Below, piece after piece: positions 23,601 through 30,996 of a DNA stretch of 35,651 nucleotides. Position numbers and translations under genes: made by a program. Each line of letters opens with the position of its first letter. Positions within the stretch are counted from its first letter, which is position 1. The DNA comes from JACPWY01 sp964603655 (lineage in GTDB: Bacteria > Bdellovibrionota > FAC87 > UBA2466), in assembly GCA_964603655.1 (NCBI GenBank), contig CAZRVZ010000031.1, positions 1 through 35,651 of the forward strand. Direction: 5' to 3'. A model generated the notes under the pieces. It saw nothing but the letters and a program-made list of their open reading frames with translations. It was not told the DNA's origin and did not search any database.

Positions 23601-24617
23601 ATGAAGAAGACTCGCATCGGAATTAACGGGTTCGGCCGCATCGGGCGTGTGACACTGAGACTCCTCACTGAAATGGATGGGCTCGAGGTCGCGGCAATTA
23701 ACGATCTCACTCCGCTAGGTCAGAGTGCCCATCTTCTCAAGTATGATTCCGTGCACGGTCCATGGGATCACGCCGTCGGCTTTGGTAAGGAGTGTTTAAC
23801 GATCGATAGCCAGGAAATAAAGGTGTTTGGTCGGCGCGATCCGGTCGAAATCCCATGGCGGGATATGGGCGTGGACGTGGTCATCGAATCCACAGGGATT
23901 TTTACCAGCTGGGACGGTGCCTCTAAGCACCTGACGGCGGGGGCCAAAAAGGTGGTGGTCTCGGCGCCGTGCAAAGATAACGATAAGATTCGAACCTTCG
24001 TTTACGGCATCAATCACGAAACATACGACCCATCCAAGGATCACATCGTATCGAATGCGTCGTGTACGACGAATTGTCTCGCGCCGCTCGTGAGGGTGTT
24101 GCACGATAAATTCACCGTTTCTCGCGGGCTCATGACGACGATTCACAGTTATACAAACGATCAACGGGTTCTGGACATCGGGCATGAGGACTTCCGTCGT
24201 ATGCGGGCTGCAGCGCTGAACATGATTCCCACCTCCACCGGTGCTGCAAAGGCGGTCGGGCTGGTGATTCCCGAGGTGAAGGGCAAGCTGACGGGGCTCG
24301 CCGTACGAGTACCCACTCCGAATGTGTCGCTGGTGGATTTTGTCGCCGACGTCGTTAAACCCACTTCCGTCTCGGAGGTGAACCAGGCGTTTGTATCCGC
24401 CGCCGAAGCGGGTCCCCTCAAGGGCATTTTACAGGCGATTTCCGCGCCCCTCGTTTCGACCGATTTCAACGGCTGTGACTACTCGTCATCGGTAGATCTG
24501 GATTCCACGATGGTGGTCGACGGGAATATGGTGAAGGTGCTCAGTTGGTACGACAACGAAACCGGCTTCTCGCGCAGAATGCTCAACCTCATTCAGTGGA
24601 TGGGCCGTTCGTTGTAA
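23601..24617 (+). CDS. gap: Glyceraldehyde-3-phosphate dehydrogenase, type I
   Basis: 338 residues from ATG 23601, with AAGGGAG about 11 nt upstream; the GTG at 23589 overlaps that ribosome site and is rejected. The enzyme oxidises and phosphorylates G3P to 1,3-bisphosphoglycerate with NAD. The Rossmann fingerprint GINGFGRIGR is at residues 6-15, the active-site SNASCTTNCLAPL places the catalytic Cys near 155, and TGAAKAVG, RVPTPNVSLVDF and WYDNETGFSRRM complete the family picture. First gene of a glycolytic operon: pgk starts 14 bp downstream. Confidence 0.97.
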   Translation: MKKTRIGINGFGRIGRVTLRLLTEMDGLEVAAINDLTPLGQSAHLLKYDSVHGPWDHAVGFGKECLTIDSQEIKVFGRRDPVEIPWRDMGVDVVIESTGIFTSWDGASKHLTAGAKKVVVSAPCKDNDKIRTFVYGINHETYDPSKDHIVSNASCTTNCLAPLVRVLHDKFTVSRGLMTTIHSYTNDQRVLDIGHEDFRRMRAAALNMIPTSTGAAKAVGLVIPEVKGKLTGLAVRVPTPNVSLVDFVADVVKPTSVSEVNQAFVSAAEAGPLKGILQAISAPLVSTDFNGCDYSSSVDLDSTMVVDGNMVKVLSWYDNETGFSRRMLNLIQWMGRSL

Positions 24618-24631
24618 TGGGCGTTTAACCA

Positions 24632-25831
24632 GTGGCTACTTATCCGCTATTGCAGGATCTCGATGTGAAAGGACGCCGGGTATTCGTGCGCGTGGATTTC
24701 AACGTGCCGCTCAAGGACGGTGCGGTCTCTGACCGTAAACGCATCGAGGCCGCCCTTCCCACCATTTGCTGGCTCAAGGAAAATGGAGCACGAATCATTT
24801 TGGGTTCACACTTGGGGCGTCCTGACGGGAAGATTAACCTCAAATTGAGTATGGAACCGGTGGGTCACTGCCTCACCGAGTTGCTCAACCAGGACATCAT
24901 CCTAGCCGATGATTGCATCGGTGATGGCCCGCGGAGACTGGCCCAGCAGATGCGTCCCGGCGATGTGATGCTTCTTGAGAATCTGAGGTTCCACGGGGGC
25001 GAAGAGGAAAACAATCTTGATTTTGTTCAGTCGCTGTCTCAGCTCTGTGATTGCTATGTCACCGACGCTTTTGGCACGCTCCACCGAGCGCATGCGTCCA
25101 CCTACGGGCTTGCCCGCCAGATTCAGCACCGGGCGATCGGAATGCTGGTCCAGAGAGAAATCGAGTATTTGGAACCGCTTCGCGACAACCCCCGACGCCC
25201 ATTCATGTTGGTGATGGGCGGCGCAAAGGTGTCCGACAAGATCGCATTGATGGAACATTTTCTCGAAAAAATAGATGTATTGGCAATCGGTGGAGCGATG
25301 GCTTATGCGTTTTTGCGGGCGCGCAATATTTCAATAGGGAAAAGTCTTTGCGATGACAGGCAGGTGTCGCTTGCCGACAGGATTATGAAATCGATCGAGG
25401 TTAGACCGGTAAAACTTTTACTACCGATCGACCACGTCGTTGCGCCCACATTGCAATCCACCGAGATTCAGGTCACGCCCGATGCCAGAGTTCCCCAGCA
25501 GATGGCTGCATTTGATATCGGACCTAAATCCTTATTGGCATTGCAGCAGGCGGTTTCCCAAGTGGAGACGGTGTTTTGGAATGGTCCTATGGGCGTTTTT
25601 GAATCGACGGCATTCGCTAGAGGTACGTTCGAGTTGGCCCGCATCATTGCCGACTCAAATACCCAGAAGCTCGCAGGAGGCGGTGACGTCGCCGCTGCGA
25701 TAGCCCAGTCGGGTTGTGAGTCTCGCTTTGATTTTATTTCTACCGGTGGAGGAGCGACGCTCGAGTTTCTCGAGGGAAAAGATCTCCCGGGTCTCAAAGT
25801 ACTGGAAAAATCGGTGAGGGCTGTCGCATGA
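24632..25831 (+). CDS. pgk: Phosphoglycerate kinase
   Basis: 399 residues. Transfers phosphate from 1,3-bisphosphoglycerate to ADP. Motifs: VFVRVDFNVPLKDG near 18, GSHLGRPDGK near 56, ENLRFHGGEE, VTDAFGTLHRAHAS, MGGAKVSDKI, VFWNGPMGVFE and the C-terminal GGGDVAAAIAQSG / ISTGGGATLEFLEGKDLPG. The start is GTG 24632, the only start codon between an in-frame stop at 24626 and the conserved region; no clear Shine-Dalgarno precedes it, so translation may depend on coupling to gap. Its stop overlaps tpiA as ATGA. Confidence 0.97.
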   Translation: MATYPLLQDLDVKGRRVFVRVDFNVPLKDGAVSDRKRIEAALPTICWLKENGARIILGSHLGRPDGKINLKLSMEPVGHCLTELLNQDIILADDCIGDGPRRLAQQMRPGDVMLLENLRFHGGEEENNLDFVQSLSQLCDCYVTDAFGTLHRAHASTYGLARQIQHRAIGMLVQREIEYLEPLRDNPRRPFMLVMGGAKVSDKIALMEHFLEKIDVLAIGGAMAYAFLRARNISIGKSLCDDRQVSLADRIMKSIEVRPVKLLLPIDHVVAPTLQSTEIQVTPDARVPQQMAAFDIGPKSLLALQQAVSQVETVFWNGPMGVFESTAFARGTFELARIIADSNTQKLAGGGDVAAAIAQSGCESRFDFISTGGGATLEFLEGKDLPGLKVLEKSVRAVA

Positions 25832-26610
25832 GAATCCCGGTCTTTGCGGCCAATTGGAAAATGAATAAGTCGCTCGCTGAATCGGGCCAGTTCATTGCTG
25901 CCCTCATCTCAAAGCTCGGCAGTGCCAGCGCTGACATCGCGACTCGTTTCGAATTGGTGGTGGCCCCGCCGTATACCCATTTGGGGGTGCTGGCTGATTC
26001 GGCGGTCGGAACCCGGATTCAGATTTCATCCCAGAACTGTGGTGTGGCGAAAAACGGCGCGTTTACGGGAGAGATTTCGCCGTCGGTGCTCAGAGAGTTA
26101 GGCTGTGATTGGACGATTATCGGCCATTCGGAGCGGCGGCACGTGTTCAAAGAAGACGATGGCATGCTGCTCCTGCGCACGCGGGCTGCAATTGAGGAAA
26201 AACTTTCTATTATTTTTTGCATTGGCGAAACACTCGAGGATCGCCGCGCTGGAAAAACGATGCAGGTGCTCGGGACTCAACTGAAGTTACTCAGTCAGCT
26301 GAACCCCGGAATTTTAACGCCCCTGGTGCTTGCGTACGAACCCGTGTGGGCGATCGGCACAGGCGAAACTGCCACTCCGGGCCAGGCCCAGGAAGTTCAC
26401 GCCTTCATCCGCGAGTGGCTGACCAAAAATTTCTCGACTGAGGTTGCGGGCTCCTTGCGCATTCTTTATGGTGGTAGCGTGAAACCTGAAAATGCTGCGG
26501 CTATCATGTCTCAGAATGACGTAGATGGGCTTCTCGTAGGAGGCGCAAGCTTGGATCCAGAAGCCTTTTCAGGGATAGTAATCGAAGGACTCAAGGGAAA
26601 AAATCTGTGA
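25828..26610 (+). CDS. tpiA: Triosephosphate isomerase
   Basis: 260 residues, interconverting DHAP and G3P. The TIM-barrel signatures are all present: FAANWKMNKS with the catalytic Lys at the N-terminus, GHSERR with the catalytic His at about 100, AYEPVWAIGTG with the catalytic Glu at about 171, and ILYGGSVKPENA plus LVGGASL for phosphate binding. ATG 25828 overlaps the pgk stop (ATGA), so the two are likely co-translated. secG follows 7 bp downstream. Confidence 0.97.
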   Translation: MRIPVFAANWKMNKSLAESGQFIAALISKLGSASADIATRFELVVAPPYTHLGVLADSAVGTRIQISSQNCGVAKNGAFTGEISPSVLRELGCDWTIIGHSERRHVFKEDDGMLLLRTRAAIEEKLSIIFCIGETLEDRRAGKTMQVLGTQLKLLSQLNPGILTPLVLAYEPVWAIGTGETATPGQAQEVHAFIREWLTKNFSTEVAGSLRILYGGSVKPENAAAIMSQNDVDGLLVGGASLDPEAFSGIVIEGLKGKNL

Positions 26611-26617
26611 GGTAATC

Positions 26618-26983
26618 ATGACCGTCTTATTAGTGTTTCATTTCTCAATTTGTACGTTTTTGGTGTTTGTAATTCTGCTGCAGCCGGGAAAAGGGGATGC
26701 TGGAATTGGATTCGGCAGCTCCAGCCAAAGCATCTTCGGGAGTCGTGGTGCCGGTAACTTCCTCACGAAGCTAACCAGCTTTTGCGCGGTTACCTTTTTG
26801 ATTACGAGTCTCGTTTTGACACGCGCCCGGATGAAGGAATATACGTCGAGTGTGATTCCGGATTCTGAAACGCCTGCGACTTCATTGCCGGCCACGGGCT
26901 TGGGTCCAGCTGCGACACCGGCTGTAAATCCGGTGGAATCGGCGAAACCCTCGGCGCCGGAGACGGGTGAGAGCAAGAAGTAG
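26618..26983 (+). CDS. secG: Preprotein translocase subunit SecG
   Basis: 121 residues. Accessory subunit of the SecYEG channel in the inner membrane. Two membrane segments are visible (about 3-22 and 47-66) separated by the conserved cytoplasmic loop LLQPGKGDAGIGFGSSSQSIFGSRGAGNFLTK, which is diagnostic. The C-terminal 50 residues are a Pro/Ala/Thr/Ser-rich tail ending ESKK, longer than in E. coli. GAGGT 4 nt before the ATG gives a strong start. The tpiA-secG order is common in bacteria. Confidence 0.93.
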   Translation: MTVLLVFHFSICTFLVFVILLQPGKGDAGIGFGSSSQSIFGSRGAGNFLTKLTSFCAVTFLITSLVLTRARMKEYTSSVIPDSETPATSLPATGLGPAATPAVNPVESAKPSAPETGESKK

Positions 26984-26991
26984 TCAATTGT

Positions 26992-27075
26992 GCGACGGTG
27001 GTGGAATGGCATACACGCATGTTTGAGGTGCATGTGCCGCAAGGCTTGAGGGTTCAAGTCCCTCCCGTCGCACCA
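26992..27075 (+). tRNA. tRNA-Leu (anticodon GAG)
   Basis: Acceptor GCGACGG pairs with CCGTCGC; anticodon stem CATGT/GCATG with loop TTGAGGT gives anticodon GAG. A short class II variable arm (GCC-GCAA-GGC) and T arm GAGGG-TTCAAGT-CCCTC follow. CCA is encoded (27073-27075). It lies 8 bp after secG. Confidence 0.95.
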
Positions 27076-27103
27076 ATTTTTTCTGAGGTGTTTTTAAAAA
27101 AAA

Positions 27104-27147
27104 GGGCGCTTAGCTCAGTTGGTTAGAGCGCTGCCTTCACACGGCGG
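27104..27147 (+). pseudogene. 5' fragment of tRNA-Val (CAC)
   Basis: 44 nt matching the acceptor 5' strand, D arm and anticodon arm of the intact tRNA-Val at 28217, with three differences, all in the anticodon stem. The stem still pairs (CTGCC/GGCGG with one T-G pair) and the loop is TTCACAC. After 27147 the sequence no longer forms a variable loop, T arm or acceptor 3' strand, so no functional tRNA can be made. It has the look of a left attachment remnant or a disrupted host tRNA gene. Confidence 0.75.
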
Positions 27148-27448
27148 TTAAGAATTCAAAACTCACACAGATTGCAATTCTCCCATCAAGCTGTAATCAA
27201 AAAGAAAATTCGCTAAGGTTAAGGAATCACCGATGATTCTTGAAGCTTGGCTGTTTATCGGGGAGGAAACTTGATGTTACCCGATGTTCCTTTTTGTTGA
27301 TTGAGATTACTCAAAAACCCGTTTTTTTGGCGTGAAACCGCCGTGAAAATGGGAATCGCTTCGCCACACCACGCCAAAAATTGCATCCCAGACTCTCAGA
27401 TTGTATGATGGGGCCAATTGGAGAAACTGCATGATCCAGGAAAGTTTA
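27148..27448. other. AT-rich spacer before the nucleotidyltransferase gene
   Basis: About 300 bp without a convincing gene. It contains CGTGAAA repeated 13 bp apart near 27332-27351 and the promoter listed at 27381. A minus-strand open frame (27307-27498) runs antisense to the start of the next gene and has no recognised similarity. Confidence 0.4.
27381..27409 (+). promoter_or_regulatory. Candidate promoter of the MNT-HEPN pair
   Basis: TTGCAT (27381-27386), 17-nt spacer, TATGAT (27404-27409); both boxes match 4-5 of 6 consensus bases. It is 40 bp upstream of the nucleotidyltransferase start, giving a 5' leader of about 33 nt. Confidence 0.5.
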
Positions 27449-27772
27449 ATGAGAAATGACACCCAACTTATAGAAATCGTGAATCGGTTGGCGGTCAATT
27501 TTAAGCCTGAAAAAATCTACCTCTTTGGCTCTCGTGCCCGTGGGAGCGAAGTCCCTTCAAGCGATTACGACATTCTGGTAGTAATGCCCGCCCTTGAAGG
27601 TCCTGCCTATCGGTATTCTCAGCGGGCATGCGAAGTATTATCCGGTATGAGCGCACCTACCGATGTTCTGTTTATCAGCAGGGAAAAATTTGACTATTGG
27701 CGAGATACTCTCGGAACACTCGCGGAAGTGGTGAATCGCCAGGGCAAAGAACTTTATGCCGCAGCCGCCTAA
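27449..27772 (+). CDS. MNT-type nucleotidyltransferase (antitoxin-like)
   Basis: 107 residues from ATG 27449, preceded by AGGAAAG at 4-5 nt; the ATG at 27431 is a less supported alternative. Minimal nucleotidyltransferase of the pol-beta superfamily: YLFGSRARGSEVPSSDYDILVV carries the GS motif and the DxD metal pair. In known MNT/HEPN pairs this protein acts as antitoxin, in some cases by AMP transfer to the HEPN partner; whether this pair does so is inference. It overlaps the HEPN gene by 17 nt. The pair sits between a tRNA-Val fragment and a complete tRNA-Val. Confidence 0.85.
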   Translation: MRNDTQLIEIVNRLAVNFKPEKIYLFGSRARGSEVPSSDYDILVVMPALEGPAYRYSQRACEVLSGMSAPTDVLFISREKFDYWRDTLGTLAEVVNRQGKELYAAAA

Positions 27773-28178
27773 GACGACTGCTATTACAAAAGCATGGCTT
27801 GAAAAAGCTGCGGGTGATATCGGCGTTGCTCGATATTTACTCGAGCGGACGCCTTTATTTGATGAGCATGCGGTCTTTTGCTGTCAACAGGCTGTCGAAA
27901 AATCAATCAAGGCTCTCCTCGTTTGGAAATCAATCGAGTTTGATAAAATTCATAACATTGCGTCGCTCATCGTAAAAATACCGGATTGCGATGCATCCTT
28001 GAAAAGTCTTCTGCAGAGTTCGGAAAAACTGTCACCATTCGCGGTGGTCTTTCGTTATCCGGGTGAAGATGAGCAAGTGTCGCCCGAAGAGGCACAGGAG
28101 GCCCTCGCCATTGCGGTTAAAGTTCATCACGGCATTTTGGCCGTTCTGCCCGCAGATTGCCACCCTGCCAAGGTTTAG
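27756..28178 (+). CDS. HEPN-domain protein (toxin-like partner)
   Basis: 140 residues. Four-helix HEPN fold indicated by WLEKAAGDIGVARYLLE, then AVFCCQQAVEKSIKALLVWKSIEFDKIHNIASL, and the FRYPGEDEQVSPEEAQEAL helix near 100-117. The CQQA-EK-KALL and K-IHNI-L pattern is that of the PF05168-type HEPN. The RX4-6H RNase motif of HepT-type toxins is not evident, so RNase activity is not assured. The ATG lies inside the end of the nucleotidyltransferase gene, implying coupled expression. It ends 38 bp before tRNA-Val. Confidence 0.82.
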   Translation: MPQPPKTTAITKAWLEKAAGDIGVARYLLERTPLFDEHAVFCCQQAVEKSIKALLVWKSIEFDKIHNIASLIVKIPDCDASLKSLLQSSEKLSPFAVVFRYPGEDEQVSPEEAQEALAIAVKVHHGILAVLPADCHPAKV

Positions 28179-28216
28179 GGCTTTCCCAATTAAGGATTTT
28201 CTCCTAAGATGCCCTC

Positions 28217-28290
28217 GGGCGCTTAGCTCAGTTGGTTAGAGCGCTACCTTCACACGGTAGAGGTCGCAGGTTCGAGCCCTGCAGCGCCTA
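28217..28290 (+). tRNA. tRNA-Val (anticodon CAC)
   Basis: Complete cloverleaf: acceptor GGGCGCT pairs with AGCGCCT (one G-U), D arm TAGCTCAGTTGGTTAGA, anticodon stem CTACC/GGTAG with loop TTCACAC (anticodon CAC), T arm GCAGG-TTCGAGC-CCTGC, discriminator A. CCA is not encoded, unlike the nearby tRNA-Leu. Its first 44 nt are nearly duplicated at 27104. Confidence 0.95.
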
Positions 28291-28426
28291 GGTCCCTCGC
28301 CACAAACACACACAAAATAAGAAAAGGATATGTACCCAACGGGGAACATTCAAAAGAGGATGTGAGCTAGAAATAATTTGACGAGGGAGAATTGACCTTC
28401 CTCATTTTCATAAAAGGAGAGAAAAA

Positions 28427-28984
28427 ATGTCGGAATATGTGAAAACAAAAGAGTTCAAGGATTGTTATGAGCTGTATATTCTAAAGGCCGAGCATCCCAG
28501 CCTAATGGGGTTGTTCCCAAATGGCTATATCCAGGCTGTTTGCGATCCCCGATCGGAGTTAGCGGTAGTAGTCGCTGCCCTTAGCCTAGAGGGAGATCAA
28601 TATGCCGAGGAGGATATTTGTTCGTTCAATTTCATTGGGGATACATCTCAATTGGTAAACGAAGTGGAAAACGAGAATGATGTTGTTCTGGTTACGAAAA
28701 GAACCATCAAAGGGGAATCATTGGAAGAACGGGCACTGAACTTAATCGGCGAACTTGTCAGTTACAGGGCAAAACAGAAGGCCCAGCAACGCCTGTCGGA
28801 TCGACTGCGTTCGATGAGACAGGGGAGTAGTGCGCAAAAAACAAGCCTGAGCGTTATTTCCTTAAATCAATCTGGAGAATGGGGGGGACAGCATGCCCCC
28901 CCCCATTCCGCTCTGTTATCGAGGGTCTCACTCCTTAACCCGGTCTATGGGGACCACGCAGAAACCCGTTTTAACCTCGGTTGA
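28427..28984 (+). CDS. Hypothetical protein with a G/C-tract hairpin near its 3' end
   Basis: 185 residues from ATG 28427; AAAGGAGAG lies at the right distance. No signal peptide, membrane span or known motif. Residues 1-130 look like a normal soluble protein, acidic in the middle (DGDQYAEEDI, NEVENENDV) then basic (RAKQKAQQRLSDRLRSMRQ). The last 40-45 residues, from a G7...C9 inverted repeat onward, have composition like translated non-coding DNA, so the native C-terminus may differ if the tracts have slipped. It starts 136 bp after tRNA-Val. Function unknown. Confidence 0.6.
   Translation: MSEYVKTKEFKDCYELYILKAEHPSLMGLFPNGYIQAVCDPRSELAVVVAALSLEGDQYAEEDICSFNFIGDTSQLVNEVENENDVVLVTKRTIKGESLEERALNLIGELVSYRAKQKAQQRLSDRLRSMRQGSSAQKTSLSVISLNQSGEWGGQHAPPHSALLSRVSLLNPVYGDHAETRFNLG
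28877..28908. repeat. Inverted repeat with G7 and C9 homopolymer arms
   Basis: GAATGGGGGGG (28877-28887) is the reverse complement of CCCCCCCATTC (28898-28908), with a 10-nt loop that contains GCATGC. It lies inside an open frame. No T-run follows. Homopolymer tracts of this length are slippage-prone. Confidence 0.7.
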
Positions 28985-29080
28985 TAATCACAGTTCGTAA
29001 TCACGATTCGAACAACCCAAAAATAGATCCAGCGGCTAAAATATGTCGTCGATTTCGGTGCGGCGTCATATCCTTCCTAA

Positions 29081-29676
29081 ATGAAGAAAACCGGGATTTA
29101 TTGCCTCGTCTCGACCCTAGATCAAAGTACTGACAACCAACGGACCGAATTGATTCGGTACTCTGAAGCTCGGGATTGGGAAGTTTACAAAATCTATGAA
29201 GAGAACCGTTCTGGCGCTTCCGATCAACGGCCAAAGTTTCAGGAATTGATGAAGGATGCGCGCGAGCGTCGACTCGATATTGTTCTTTGCCTCAAACTGG
29301 ATCGAATGTACCGCAGCACACGTGGGATGCTCGCTGTCCTTGAGGAGTTTCAATCGCTGGGAATCGAGTTCTGTTCCCTGCGCGATAATATAGATCTCAC
29401 CACAGCAAGCGGAAAATTACTGGCATCTTTACTAGCGTCGGTGGCGGAATTTGAACGGGCACTTATTTTGGAGCGGGTCAAAAGCGGCATTGCTCATGCT
29501 AAAGCGAAAGGTGTTCGGTTTGGTCGCCCCATGACCAGGGATGACTCCAAAATTCTAGCGTTACGAAATCAGGGGCATCCTTTCGGCAGATTTGTCGGGA
29601 TCTCAATGTGTCCATGGGTGCGGTCCAGAGGGCGGTACAAGCCGCATCGAAACCCCCAAAAATATCCGTGCTCTAA
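29081..29676 (+). pseudogene. Decayed serine recombinase (resolvase/invertase family)
   Basis: The catalytic domain is clear: IYCLVSTLDQ with Ser11, LKLDRMYRSTRGML with the conserved Asp-Arg and Arg, GKLLASLLASVAEFERALILER, and GVRFGRP before the DNA-binding part. Two lesions are visible. The position equivalent to Arg8 of gamma-delta resolvase (YARVS) is Leu9 here, a one-base CGC to CTC change. Near 29580 the frame breaks: shifting by one base restores FRQICRDLNVSMGAVQRAVQ, the expected C-terminal helix-turn-helix, ending at TAA 29674-29676. The unshifted frame runs to 29737 as unrelated sequence. Most likely an inactive remnant of a mobile element; a sequencing error could explain the frameshift but not the Arg change. 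Confidence 0.8.
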
Positions 29677-29774
29677 AGTCGCGGAATCATTGGTGCGCCT
29701 TTTAGAAACTGTGCCGCACCGACACCTACAGGTTTAGGTACGGAGTTCGTGACTTCTCCATTAGGCAGGTTTTA

Positions 29775-30236
29775 TTGTCATCAACCATGGGGAAATCGCT
29801 ATTACTCTCGGGGAAACGGAAAGCATCGGATATTCTCCTTGAGCATTTTGAACCGATACTGAAGGAACTTCTTCAGACGAAGACGGAAAAAGAGATTCTT
29901 CACATTCTTTCGACCCCGATCATGATTTGGAATGCCATGTCATTCGAGGATGCTGGCCGAAAGGGTTGGATTGGAAAGATTTTCGGAAGCTTTGATGCGC
30001 TCCCCAGTGAGGACCAAGCGAATTTGGATTCCTGTATATTTTATTGGATCAGGCGAAAGGTTGAACTATTCCCCGATGAGAAATGGTGTATTCGTAAAGT
30101 CAACTTTCGAACCACCATGACTGGTGAGAAAAACCTTCGAGCAATTGTAACCTTACCCTCTGAAATAGAGCATCTTGCCCCGGAGAATTGGATGCGTGTG
30201 ATGAGTGGTGGACTCAAAGAAAATGCGCATCCTTGA
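29775..30236 (+). CDS. Hypothetical protein
   Basis: 153 residues from TTG 29775 (GCAGGT about 7 nt upstream) or 149 from ATG 29787, which has a poorer ribosome site. Mixed soluble protein with no signal peptide: an amphipathic helical start (ILLEHFEPILKELLQTKTEKEILHIL), then WNAMSFEDAGRKGWIGKIF and FYWIRRKVELFPDEKW. No family recognised. It follows the recombinase remnant and is convergent with the zinc-ribbon gene. Codon use is AT-richer than in the housekeeping part. Confidence 0.55.
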   Translation: MSSTMGKSLLLSGKRKASDILLEHFEPILKELLQTKTEKEILHILSTPIMIWNAMSFEDAGRKGWIGKIFGSFDALPSEDQANLDSCIFYWIRRKVELFPDEKWCIRKVNFRTTMTGEKNLRAIVTLPSEIEHLAPENWMRVMSGGLKENAHP

Positions 30237-30250
30237 AGTGCTTAAGAACG

Positions 30251-30874
30251 TCAATTAAAGGATGAGAGAGATGTTGGGTTTACAACCAAATCTTCAATAA
30301 CCGCCAAATCATCCTCTACCCGCTCTAGTAAGTCTGCCAGCATTTCCTGATCTTCTTTTGATCCAAATTGGTTGCAGCGCGTAAGACGACCCTCAAGGAG
30401 TTTCAATTGCTCACACGTCCCGTTGAACACTAGCGCATCAAGAACTGGTTTCGTCTGATTCATCAAGAATTCATGCAGCGGTGGCCGCGTTTGGGTCAGC
30501 TCCTTGAGTAGGTCAAATTCTTTCTGATTTAGAAAAAGTTCGCCCAAAGGAATGAGTGTACGGGCATTTGCGGCTGACTCAAATACCCGTGACTTGGCGA
30601 AGTTTGAGATCGTTCCCTGATCGTCGCATTTTGGGCATACCCACAAGAGCTCTTCCTTTTTTACGGGCTCATTAGGTAAAGCATCGGCCCGTCTAATCAG
30701 GATCTCTCCAGTACAAGGAGTTCGTTCCGGTCTCCGTCTGCACGAGATCTTCGTTTGATAGAGAAATCCCGATTCCGCTGGATAAGAAGCCTTCACAAGC
30801 AAGGTGAGAAAAAGGGCAAATGGATGATTCGCCCCATCGATATGTTCGAAATCCGTTATCCAATTATCACCCAT
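30251..30874 (-). CDS. Zinc-ribbon hypothetical protein
   Basis: 207 residues, soluble. The region CRRRPERTPCTGEI (45-58) followed by WVCPKCDDQGTISNF (78-92) gives four cysteines in a zinc-ribbon-like arrangement. The same C-R-R-R-P...PC-G-I...W-CP-C-GxI pattern is familiar from small uncharacterised bacterial proteins. The C-terminal 100 residues are helical and acidic (LLEGRLTRCNQF, LLERVEDDLAVIEDLV). Divergent from the SEC-C gene with 122 bp between. A small hairpin (CCTCT-CGT-AGAGG, 30880-30892) covers its ribosome-binding site. Function unknown; nucleic-acid binding is only a guess. Confidence 0.65.
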   Translation of the reverse strand: MGDNWITDFEHIDGANHPFALFLTLLVKASYPAESGFLYQTKISCRRRPERTPCTGEILIRRADALPNEPVKKEELLWVCPKCDDQGTISNFAKSRVFESAANARTLIPLGELFLNQKEFDLLKELTQTRPPLHEFLMNQTKPVLDALVFNGTCEQLKLLEGRLTRCNQFGSKEDQEMLADLLERVEDDLAVIEDLVVNPTSLSSFN

Positions 30875-30996
30875 ACGTTCCTCTCGTAGAGGTTTTAAAC
30901 CCGATTAGAAATCGAAGCACAAGGGATTTCTGGAAAAATTGTATTTTACGAGGGTGGTATCTTTTCAAACCGCCACAACCCAACTACAACAGGTGA

